Position numbers and translations under genes: made by a program. A stretch of DNA of 18,199 nt from Candidatus Methanolliviera sp. GoM_oil (GTDB lineage Archaea; Halobacteriota; Methanoliparia; Methanoliparales; Methanoliparaceae): positions 1 to 18,199 of the forward strand of contig CABGHG010000019.1 in the NCBI GenBank assembly GCA_902158735.1, given 5' to 3'. This document shows positions 7,231 to 14,149 of the stretch, one piece after another; the first letter of the stretch is position 1; the number at the start of each line of letters is the position of its first letter. The notes beneath the pieces were generated by a model. It worked only from the letters and a program-made list of their open reading frames with translations, was not told where the DNA came from and did no database searches.

Positions 7231-9021
7231 GTGGTAGTTCGATCTTCTTATACGGTATATTTCGAGCCAGTTGGAAGAAGTGGGAGGATAGATCACGATC
7301 AATCTCTTCTTGAGATGGCGAGAGAGTCCGGGGTGAAGATCACAAGTATATGCGGGGGAAAGGGTTTATGCGGGCGGTGCAAAATTCAGGTTATAGCGGG
7401 TAAAACCTCTCCACTTACCTTAAAAGAGTATGAGGGATTGACGGAGGAAGAAATCCGTGAAAACTATCGCTTAGCCTGCCAAGTCCTCCCATTAAGCGAT
7501 CTGAAAATCCGTGTTCCTCATGAATCTTTGAGCAGTCCTCAAAGAACCCAATTGGAAGGGATAGAGATCCCTGTAACTCCTGATCCAGTGGTAAGCTCTT
7601 ATGAACTGAAGATCGATCCTCCTTCTTTCTCTGATCCAGAAGAATATGTAGAAGTTGTCACGAAAGAGCTAAAAAATTGTAAGAGGGTTAGTATAGAAGT
7701 CTTAAGAGGGCTTATACGTAAGCTGAGATCCCTGAACTGGAACGCCGATGCGATAGTCAGATATGGAGAATTGATCTCTATAAATCCCCTCTCAAGCAGG
7801 AATCTTGGGCTTGCTTTAGATATAGGTACGACGAAAATAGCGGGCTATATCGTGGATTTGGAGAAGGGAGAGACTCTTATCTCTAAAGGGGTGATGAATC
7901 CCCAGATACCGTACGGGGAAGACGTCATTACGAGAATAGCGAAGGCAGGTAAGAAGAAAAAGGAGGCTAAAAGATTGCGGAATTTGGTAGTAAGGGCTTT
8001 AAATAGTTTAATAAGAGATATGTGCGCCGAAATCAAGGCGGATCCAGAAGAGATCTTAGATGCAGTTATTGTATGCAATACCGTTATGCACCATCTCTTT
8101 TTGGGCTTACCGGTAAAAAAGCTTGGTATCTCTCCTTACATTCCAGTTCTGAAGAGCGCAATGGATGTCAGGGCAGGAGAGGTTGGATTAAAAATCTCAC
8201 CTGGGGCTTATGTTCACATTCTACCCAATATAGCGGGATTCGTTGGGGGAGATCATGTGGCGATGATCTTGGCGACTGATCTGTGGAAGTACGAGGGCAA
8301 AGTCCTTGCACTGGATATAGGAACAAACACGGAGATATGTCTATCTGATCATGGAAAGCTTACAAGTGTTTCATGCGCCTCTGGGCCTGCATTTGAAGGA
8401 GGGCATATAAAGAACGGTATGCGCGCTTCTAATGGGGCGATCGATAAAGTTAGAATCTTGGATGGAAGGGTGAAGTATAATACCATAGGTGGTAAGAATC
8501 CCATAGGTATATGTGGTTCGGGAATTCTCGACGCAATTGCACAGCTTTATCTTAATGGGATCATAGATGAGAGTGGAAGGATGAAAGATCATGAAATGGT
8601 AAGGAAGACTAAAGAGGGAAAAGAATTCAAGATCACTGGGCCGATCACGGTCACTCAAGGAGATGTGCGTGAAGTGCAGCTTGCGAAGGGAGCCATCTCG
8701 ACTGGAATACAGGTGCTCTTGGAAGAGAGCGACACATCGATGGACGAACTTGAAAAGATAATAATCGCAGGGGCATTTGGCACTTATATGGACGTTTCAA
8801 GCACAGTTGCCATAGGAATGCTCCCGCCCTTACCCCTCGATCTCTTCGAACAGGTCGGAAATGCGGCAGGGATGGGGGCAAAACTCGCTTTGATCTCGAG
8901 AAGAAAGAGGAAAGAAGCGAAAGAGATAGCGAGAAAGACGAGATATATAGAGATCGCAGAGGTACCGAGCTTTATGAAAATATTTGCCAGATCCACTTTT
9001 TTTGGCTCTATGGGGGCTTGA
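7231..9021 (+). CDS. RACo-type reductive activator of corrinoid proteins ([2Fe-2S] plus ASKHA domain)
   Basis: This 596-residue protein restores inactive Co(II) corrinoid to Co(I) using ATP and a [2Fe-2S] centre. The N-terminal ferredoxin-like domain has Cys41, Cys47, Cys50 and Cys83 (Cx5Cx2Cx32C, plant-type spacing), with context ICGGKGLCGRCK. A linker (about 100-190) precedes the actin-like DUF4445/ASKHA region, which has phosphate-binding loops ALDIGTTKIAG (from about 195) and ALDIGTNTEICL (from about 360), GICGSGILDAIAQL and IIAGAFGTYMD. The start is GTG at 7231 with GGAGGG ahead of it. Its stop overlaps the TTG start of the next gene. The length fits RACo. Its partner is expected to be the corrinoid protein encoded at 2907. 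Family assignment is strong. Confidence 0.93.
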   Translation: MVVRSSYTVYFEPVGRSGRIDHDQSLLEMARESGVKITSICGGKGLCGRCKIQVIAGKTSPLTLKEYEGLTEEEIRENYRLACQVLPLSDLKIRVPHESLSSPQRTQLEGIEIPVTPDPVVSSYELKIDPPSFSDPEEYVEVVTKELKNCKRVSIEVLRGLIRKLRSLNWNADAIVRYGELISINPLSSRNLGLALDIGTTKIAGYIVDLEKGETLISKGVMNPQIPYGEDVITRIAKAGKKKKEAKRLRNLVVRALNSLIRDMCAEIKADPEEILDAVIVCNTVMHHLFLGLPVKKLGISPYIPVLKSAMDVRAGEVGLKISPGAYVHILPNIAGFVGGDHVAMILATDLWKYEGKVLALDIGTNTEICLSDHGKLTSVSCASGPAFEGGHIKNGMRASNGAIDKVRILDGRVKYNTIGGKNPIGICGSGILDAIAQLYLNGIIDESGRMKDHEMVRKTKEGKEFKITGPITVTQGDVREVQLAKGAISTGIQVLLEESDTSMDELEKIIIAGAFGTYMDVSSTVAIGMLPPLPLDLFEQVGNAAGMGAKLALISRRKRKEAKEIARKTRYIEIAEVPSFMKIFARSTFFGSMGA

Positions 9022-9878
9022 GATTGGAGACGAGAGTTGATCGCAAAGGAGGGAAGGAAGTAATAATAAGCGGCGAGAAACCAACCGTAATCATTGGAGA
9101 AGGGATAAATCCAACGGGAAAAAAGTTCGCCACAGCCCTTATTAATGGCGATATGAAATCCATCAGAGAGGAGGCTATTGGTCAGGTTTACGCTGGTGCG
9201 GATATGCTTGATCTCAATGTCAGCATGGTAGGCGTTGATGAGGTAAGTCTGCTCCCTGAGGTGGTGAAGGTCGTAATGGATGCCGTTGATCTTCCTCTAT
9301 CTATAGATAGTAGCAATCTGCAGGCGTTGAAGGCAGCACTTGAGATCTATGAGGGAAAACCCATTATAAATTCAGTTACGGGGGAAGAGAGATCTTTGGA
9401 GAGCGTTCTACCACTTGTTAAAGAGTACGGTACAGCTGTAATCGGTTTGACCATGGATGAGGGAGGAATCTCAAATGATCCAGAAAAAAGGGCCTCAATA
9501 GCCAGAAAGATCGTGGAAAGGGCCGATTTGCTAGATATTCCTGCTGAAGATGTCATCATCGATTGCCTGACCCTTACCATTGGAACCGATGTTAGAGGCG
9601 GTTTGATAACTATTGAATCGATTCGAAGGGTTAAAGAGGAGCTCGGCGTAAATCTAACGCTTGGGGTCAGCAACATATCCTTTGGCATGCCTGATGGTAA
9701 CCTAATAAATAACTCTTTCCTGCCCATCGCTATATCTTCTGGAGTAACATGCCCGATAGTAAATGTTGCTAAAGCTCGACCCACAGTCCTTGCTACTGAC
9801 TTGCTCATGGGAAGGGATAGGGTCGCCACGCGCTATATAGAGGATTACAGAAGAAGATCGAATAACAATAAAAAATAA
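9018..9878 (+). CDS. MtgA/AcsE-like methylcorrinoid:tetrahydropterin methyltransferase (DHPS/pterin-binding fold)
   Basis: This 286-residue protein moves the methyl group from the corrinoid carrier to a tetrahydropterin, completing the operon's chemistry. It has the pterin-binding TIM-barrel motifs GEGINPTGKK (27-36), ADMLDLNVSM (61-70), SIDSSN (95-100), NSVTGE (118-123), an IIDCLTL segment, and GVSNISFGMP. The closest recalled families are bacterial MtgA and the acetogen AcsE. The start is uncertain: TTG at 9018 overlaps the RACo stop, and TTG at 9024 has better spacing from the GGGGG at 9012-9016. The pterin could be tetrahydrofolate or tetrahydromethanopterin; the sequence alone does not say. 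It is the last gene of the tight operon. After the stop, A/T-rich sequence leads to the hydrolase gene. Confidence 0.9.
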   Translation: MRLETRVDRKGGKEVIISGEKPTVIIGEGINPTGKKFATALINGDMKSIREEAIGQVYAGADMLDLNVSMVGVDEVSLLPEVVKVVMDAVDLPLSIDSSNLQALKAALEIYEGKPIINSVTGEERSLESVLPLVKEYGTAVIGLTMDEGGISNDPEKRASIARKIVERADLLDIPAEDVIIDCLTLTIGTDVRGGLITIESIRRVKEELGVNLTLGVSNISFGMPDGNLINNSFLPIAISSGVTCPIVNVAKARPTVLATDLLMGRDRVATRYIEDYRRRSNNNKK

Positions 9879-9914
9879 ATGTAATGATATAAAAAACCAA
9901 GTGAGGCAAAATTG

Positions 9915-11165
9915 ATGAACTATATAAAAGATATAAAATTGGCAGATGAAGGAAAAAAGAGAATAGCATGGGCAGAGAGAAATATGCCTGTTCTCTCATC
10001 CATAAAGAAGGAATTTGAGAGAGATAAACCATTAAAAGACGTTAAAGTCGCTGCCTGTCTGCATGTAACCGTAGAGACGGCAAATTTGATCTTGGCGCTG
10101 AAGGCGGGTGGGGCAGAGATACGCTTGGCGGGATCTAATCCATTGAGTACGCAGGATGACGTTTCTGCTGCGCTCGTCGAAGAGGGGGTGGAGGTCTTTG
10201 CTATCCGTGGAGAGAACGATAAGGAATATTATGAATGTATTGAGAATATATTAATGATGGAACCGAACGTGATCCTTGACGACGGCTCGGATACGATTGC
10301 AACGGTACATTCAAGACACGAAGAACTCATAGATGGAATATTTGGCGCATGCGAAGAGACGACGACTGGGGTGGTGCGGTTAAGGGCATTAGAGAATGAT
10401 AACGCATTAAAATTCCCGGTAATGGCAGTTAACGACGCAAAGACGAAGATGATGTTTGACAACAGGTATGGGACAGGGCAATCTGCATTGCACGGAATAA
10501 TGAACGCCACCAACTTCCTATTCGCAGGAAAAGATGTCGTCATCATCGGTTACGGGTGGTGCGGAAGAGGAATCGCATCGAGGGCACGAGGGCTTGGATC
10601 TAACGTTATAGTAGTAGAGATAGATCCCACAAAATCTTTGGAGGCATCAATGGATGGATTTAGAGTGATGCCAATGTTGGAAGCGGCAAAGATAGGCGAT
10701 CTCTTCATCACAGCCGCCGGAGATATATCTGTCATGAGAAGAGAGCACTTTGAAGAGATGAAGGACGGTGCGATCCTTGCGAACTCGGGACACTTCAACG
10801 TTGAGATAGATATAGAGGACCTGGAAGAGATGGCGGTCTCTGTTAGTGAAGCAAAAGAGAATGTCATGGAGTATAAACTTGAGGATGGTAGAAGAATCTA
10901 TCTTCTCGCCGAAGGGAGATTGGTGAATCTATCCTGTGCTTATGGGCATCCTTCGGAGGTGATGGACATGAGTTTTGCAGATCAGGCGCTATCTGTCAAA
11001 TATATCGTTGAAAATAAAGAAAAATTGGAGAAGTTGGTATATTCGGTGCCAAAAGAGATCGATGAGGAGGTAGCAACGAGAAAATTAGAGGCGATGGGGA
11101 TAGAGATAGAAAAATTGACGGAGGAGCAGGTGAAATATTTGAATTCTTGGGAGATGGGGACGTAA
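9915..11165 (+). CDS. ahcY: S-adenosyl-L-homocysteine hydrolase
   Basis: This 416-residue cytosolic enzyme splits SAH into adenosine and homocysteine with bound NAD+. Motifs are DDGSDTIATVHSRH (122-135), VNDAKTKMMFDN (172-183), the NAD-binding GYGWCGRGIASRARG (212-226) and NSGHFNVEID. The C-terminal NLSCAYGHPSEVMDMSFADQ is the family signature. The length matches the short prokaryotic form. I prefer the ATG at 9915 with GTGAGG upstream; the TTG at 9912 adds only one residue. A candidate TATA box (TGATATAAAAA, 9885-9895) lies 20-30 nt before the start, so it may have its own promoter despite the short gap after the mtgA-like gene. It would recycle SAH made by the SDMT-like enzyme and by any SAM-dependent corrinoid reactivation that yields SAH. 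It is convergent with the acyl-CoA synthetase. Confidence 0.95.
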   Translation: MNYIKDIKLADEGKKRIAWAERNMPVLSSIKKEFERDKPLKDVKVAACLHVTVETANLILALKAGGAEIRLAGSNPLSTQDDVSAALVEEGVEVFAIRGENDKEYYECIENILMMEPNVILDDGSDTIATVHSRHEELIDGIFGACEETTTGVVRLRALENDNALKFPVMAVNDAKTKMMFDNRYGTGQSALHGIMNATNFLFAGKDVVIIGYGWCGRGIASRARGLGSNVIVVEIDPTKSLEASMDGFRVMPMLEAAKIGDLFITAAGDISVMRREHFEEMKDGAILANSGHFNVEIDIEDLEEMAVSVSEAKENVMEYKLEDGRRIYLLAEGRLVNLSCAYGHPSEVMDMSFADQALSVKYIVENKEKLEKLVYSVPKEIDEEVATRKLEAMGIEIEKLTEEQVKYLNSWEMGT

Positions 11166-11242
11166 AAATCTTTCTATTTATTATTCATCTTATGCAAATA
11201 TGAGAGGGAAAAGATAAAAGAATTTGAAAATTTATAGACTTT
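11166..11242. terminator. Convergent termination region
   Basis: This 77-bp gap separates two genes that end head-on. On the plus strand it has a T-rich run (CTTTCTATTTATTATTC) straight after the hydrolase stop. On the minus strand it has T-tracts (TTTTATCTTTT) after the synthetase stop. T-tracts without strong hairpins are the usual archaeal termination signal. Confidence 0.4.
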
Positions 11243-13099
11243 TCATCCTCTCCTCTTTATCCCCCTATCCTCCCAGTACTTCTTCATTATCTCAGCTTTC
11301 AACATCTTCCCTCCCATCGATCTCGGTAGTTCTTCCACGATGTCAACTTTTTTCGGCACCGCATATCCGTACAATCCTTTCTTCTTACAGTGTTCTATTA
11401 TCTCCTCTTCCGTGATCTCCTCTCCTTTTTTAGGTTGCACAACTACTCCAACGGCTTCTCCCAAATCCTTGTCTGGAATCGGAATTATCGCCGCCTCCAA
11501 AACCTTTGGATGTCCAAGTACAGCCTTCTCTACTTCATCAGGATAGATGTTGACCCCCCCAACTATTATTATCTCCTTTTCTCTACCTGTCAGATATAGA
11601 AAGTCGTCTTCATCCACGTATCCGAATAACTCGTCGTCAAAGAATTCTTTTCCATCTATCGTCTTCAACACACTTTGAAGCTTCTCTGGAGTTCCATAAT
11701 AGCGGAGCTGGATCGTGGAATTCGTCCTGACCATCACCTTTCCAATCTCATTCGGAGAACATACCCTTTTCTCCTCATCGTTGAAGATCCTCAGATCCCC
11801 GCATCTGGGACTTCCCACGCTTTCAATACATTTTGGATTTTCGAGATAATCATCCGGTAATAAGACCGTTATTACCCCAGTTTCGGAAGAGCCATAATAT
11901 TCACAGTAAACCGGCTTCTCGCATCCCTGTTGCATGAAAAGTTCGTTTATTCCTCTCTTTGTCTCTATAGGACACGGTGCGGAGGCACATATCATGCTGC
12001 GCATCGAGCTCAAATCGTACTTTCTCTTCACCTCATCTGGAAGTGCCAATATTCTCTGAAGCATCGTGGGAACGACGAACGCCCAGTTGCACCTCTCCCT
12101 TTCAGTTAATCTCAAGAACTCTTCTGCGTCAAATTTACTCATCATCACGATTGTGGCGCCCATGAAGAGGAAGGGTGGCATCCATCCAACAGACGTAGCG
12201 GCGTGATGCATGGGAGTGGAAACGAGACATCTTATGTTCTCCCCTTCGTCCATTATGGATTTACCATAACAATAGACAAAATAGAGCCCGAGTATGAGGT
12301 GCTTCAGATATTCTCCAAATGATACCCTCGGAGCCTCCGCTATATCGCTGAGAGCATAACCCCACATGTCGTAGTAATTCGTGTGTTTCGGTACGCCAGT
12401 CGTTCCACCTGTCGAATAACTGAAAGATGTGATGAAGTTCGTCTCTTCCGGCATCTTACCGGGAGATCTTGATATTAAATCTTCGTACAAGATCGCCTCT
12501 GCTGGCACCTTCTCTCCGACCACGATATATCTTTCAACGCCCTTTAGCTGATCTTTAATCTCAGTTATTCTGTCTGCAAATTCTTCAGTGAATAATATCG
12601 CCTTTGGGTTTTGCCGCTTCAGATATGCTAATAGATGTTCTCCTCTCATGTGCCAGTCCGTGAATAAGTTTAGATAGCCGAGAAGGGATCCCGCACCGAA
12701 ATTTTCCAAATACTCGTTTCCATTTGGAAGCAACACGGCGACCCTGTTTCCCTTTCCTATTCCGAGGCCTCGCATTCCATTCGCCAACCTGAATACCCTC
12801 TCCTTATATTCCCTAAAGGTAAATCTCTTATCCCCCGAGATAACTGCTTCTCTTTTATCTCCAAAAGTATCCCACATCGATACAAAAAGATTTGGAGAGA
12901 TCTTTCCCAGTTTAAAGCTCAAGAGACTCGTTATGCTATCAATTAATCCCGTTCTTCTCACCGTACCCAAGAGTATAGGAAGTAGGTTTTCAATTCCCAA
13001 TTGTCTTATTACGATCACCAGGAAATTTCTGGTCTCTTCCATCCTCAATAGATCCGGTACTGCTTTCAAAGTGTTTGCAAGACTTTTTTCTTCTCTCAT
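11243..13099 (-). CDS. AMP-forming acyl-CoA synthetase (fatty acid or related carboxylate:CoA ligase)
   Basis: This 618-residue ANL-superfamily ligase activates a carboxylic acid with ATP and CoA. Core motifs are A3 YSTGGTTGVPK (228-238), A5 YYGSSETG (401-408), A8 YLTGREKEIIIVGGVNIYP (502-520) and A10 PRSMGGKMLKAEI with catalytic Lys598. I chose the ATG at 13099 because GGAGGT lies just upstream. An in-frame ATG at 13114 would place that site inside the gene. The protein has about 65-70 extra residues before the usual N-domain start, including an IENLLPILLG-like hydrophobic stretch. It is the last gene after the 143-residue hydrophobic protein and a 48-residue ORF, all on the same strand. Substrate is unknown; the dehydrogenases on the right suggest a fatty acid, branched acid or side-chain acid. 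Confidence 0.9.
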   Translation of the reverse strand: MREEKSLANTLKAVPDLLRMEETRNFLVIVIRQLGIENLLPILLGTVRRTGLIDSITSLLSFKLGKISPNLFVSMWDTFGDKREAVISGDKRFTFREYKERVFRLANGMRGLGIGKGNRVAVLLPNGNEYLENFGAGSLLGYLNLFTDWHMRGEHLLAYLKRQNPKAILFTEEFADRITEIKDQLKGVERYIVVGEKVPAEAILYEDLISRSPGKMPEETNFITSFSYSTGGTTGVPKHTNYYDMWGYALSDIAEAPRVSFGEYLKHLILGLYFVYCYGKSIMDEGENIRCLVSTPMHHAATSVGWMPPFLFMGATIVMMSKFDAEEFLRLTERERCNWAFVVPTMLQRILALPDEVKRKYDLSSMRSMICASAPCPIETKRGINELFMQQGCEKPVYCEYYGSSETGVITVLLPDDYLENPKCIESVGSPRCGDLRIFNDEEKRVCSPNEIGKVMVRTNSTIQLRYYGTPEKLQSVLKTIDGKEFFDDELFGYVDEDDFLYLTGREKEIIIVGGVNIYPDEVEKAVLGHPKVLEAAIIPIPDKDLGEAVGVVVQPKKGEEITEEEIIEHCKKKGLYGYAVPKKVDIVEELPRSMGGKMLKAEIMKKYWEDRGIKRRG

Positions 13100-13118
13100 C
13101 TTATTTACCTCCATATTT

Positions 13119-13265
13119 TTAAATCATTTTGCCTTTTTCCACCTCTCCTATCCCTCTATCGTTCACTTCCTTCCATGTCTCTTTCTTGTCCGTTCCGTAA
13201 TAGATGGAACCCCCTTGAAGGTTCCTCTCCGCGTATATCTTTAATAGATCTCCAAATGGATTCAT
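13119..13265 (-). CDS. Small 48-residue protein of unknown function between the hydrophobic protein and acyl-CoA synthetase
   Basis: A short ORF begins MNPFGDLLKIYAERN and ends GEVEKGKMI. It is charged and looks like real coding sequence, with IYYGTDKKETWKEVNDR in its middle. That segment faintly recalls the IYYGDRKITYKELN-like strand/turn found near the N-terminus of AMP-forming synthetases, so it may be a remnant or a detached piece of one. It starts 41 bp after the 143-residue gene and ends 19 bp before the synthetase start, so it fills the gap in one operon. The ribosome site is weak (AAAGAGAT). No family is recognised. Confidence 0.5.
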   Translation of the reverse strand: MNPFGDLLKIYAERNLQGGSIYYGTDKKETWKEVNDRGIGEVEKGKMI

Positions 13266-13306
13266 TTTTTAATCTCTTTATCCAAGAATTTTTGTTTAAA
13301 GCAGTC

Positions 13307-13738
13307 TCAAGCGGAAGAACCTAAACCTCCCAATCCCTTCGTCAGAGCCCCCAACATAGGACCCGCGGCCTTCGTCAAAGCACTCAACATAGGGCCGATC
13401 GCCTCTAACAATGGACCTACGATCGCGATCACGGGAGTCAACATATCGAGCAATGCATCGATTATAGGACCTAATATATCCAACAGAGGATCCAATAATT
13501 TCATTGCCACAGGAAGGATCGCTCCTAAGATTGAGGATAAGATCTCTCCGATGTCAATCGATGAGATCGCTTCCACGACCGCACCCAATATATCCAGAAT
13601 CATTCCTGTCACGGATTTTATCAGTCCCGGGGATAACATCGATTTTATTAAACCCGTCATCATCGGAGCGGTCGCACCCATCATTCCACCCATCACGTTT
13701 CCCAATATACCTCCAATGTTTGTTTTACTTTCGCTCAT
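13307..13738 (-). CDS. Hydrophobic proline-periodic protein of unknown function
   Basis: This is a 143-residue protein I do not recognise. It is made of short amphipathic or hydrophobic segments separated by prolines at 76, 84, 91, 102, 109, 116 and 127, with spacings of 8, 7, 11, 7, 7 and 11. Examples are PLLDILG, PLLEAIG and PMLGALTKG. It contains no Phe, Tyr, Trp, His, Cys, Arg or Gln. The first part is Gly/Met-rich (GNVMGGMMGATAPMM). No signal peptide or classical long membrane helix stands out. It is the first gene of the unit ending in the acyl-CoA synthetase. A strong A/T-rich box (TAAATATTTTATAG) lies 23-36 nt before its ATG, so it is probably well expressed. A lipid-surface, phasin-like or membrane-associated role is a guess only. 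Confidence 0.7.
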   Translation of the reverse strand: MSESKTNIGGILGNVMGGMMGATAPMMTGLIKSMLSPGLIKSVTGMILDILGAVVEAISSIDIGEILSSILGAILPVAMKLLDPLLDILGPIIDALLDMLTPVIAIVGPLLEAIGPMLSALTKAAGPMLGALTKGLGGLGSSA

Positions 13739-13742
13739 ATTT

Positions 13743-13804
13743 AGTATTTTAATACTTCCACTATAAAATATTTATGATTATTGCTAAATCTTTTATATAC
13801 GGCT
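13743..13804 (-). promoter_or_regulatory. Promoter of the hydrophobic-protein/acyl-CoA synthetase operon, with a dyad at the start site
   Basis: Read on the minus strand, TAAATATTTTATAG (13774-13761) is a good archaeal TATA-like box that would place the transcript start close to the ATG at 13738. A second box, GTATATAAAAGA (about 13801-13790), lies further up. Between the first box and the ATG is the dyad AGTATT-TT-AATACT (13743-13756), whose position over the expected start site fits an operator. No Shine-Dalgarno is evident. Confidence 0.45.
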
Positions 13805-14149
13805 TCTTTTCACCTCATTAACTTAAAGCTTCCCTCAATACTCTATACGTTTCATTAAGCCAATATTCATTTTATCCAACTTCTTGAGGTCACGCAAAGA
13901 TAGATCCTTCTATTTTTCCTATAAATATAACCAAAAGTTCCATTTTCAAAAATTAGACGCTCCATTAATGAGGAAGACAAAAATATGATCAAGTTTACTA
14001 TGAAAAGTAAAAATAGACGATGAATCCATCACAGAGGTAGAAGCGGATTTGAACATTAGAAGAGGGGATAAAACTATGAGGTGAAGATCTTAATCCGTGA
14101 CCCCCACCTCGAGTCCATTCTTCATCTTGGAGAACACAAACTCACGGGG
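13805..14149. other. Gene-poor stretch with possible decayed coding remnants
   Basis: I see no intact gene here. There is a 32-codon minus-strand ORF at 13867-13965 (MERLIFENGTFGYIYRKNRR...) with no ribosome site. A frame-broken minus-strand stretch lies at 13818-13909, whose last part reads YWLNETYRVLREALS and joins its upstream part only if one base is added in an A-run. A frame-broken plus-strand stretch lies at 13985-14084 that would read through if one A were removed at 14003-14006. CCTCATTAA (13813-13821) and TTAATGAGG (13965-13973) form a 9-bp inverted repeat. All this suggests decay of small genes or a lost insertion. Confidence 0.4.
13985..14084 (+). pseudogene. Possible frameshifted small gene remnant
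   Basis: The ATG at 13985 begins MIKFTMK but hits TGA after 12 codons. In the next frame, from 14004, the sequence reads KVKIDDESITEVEADLNIRR and ends with TGA at 14082-14084. Removing one A from the four at 14003-14006 joins the two into one 32-codon frame. The residue make-up of the second part looks coding. No family is recognised, and the length is short enough for chance. Confidence 0.2.
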
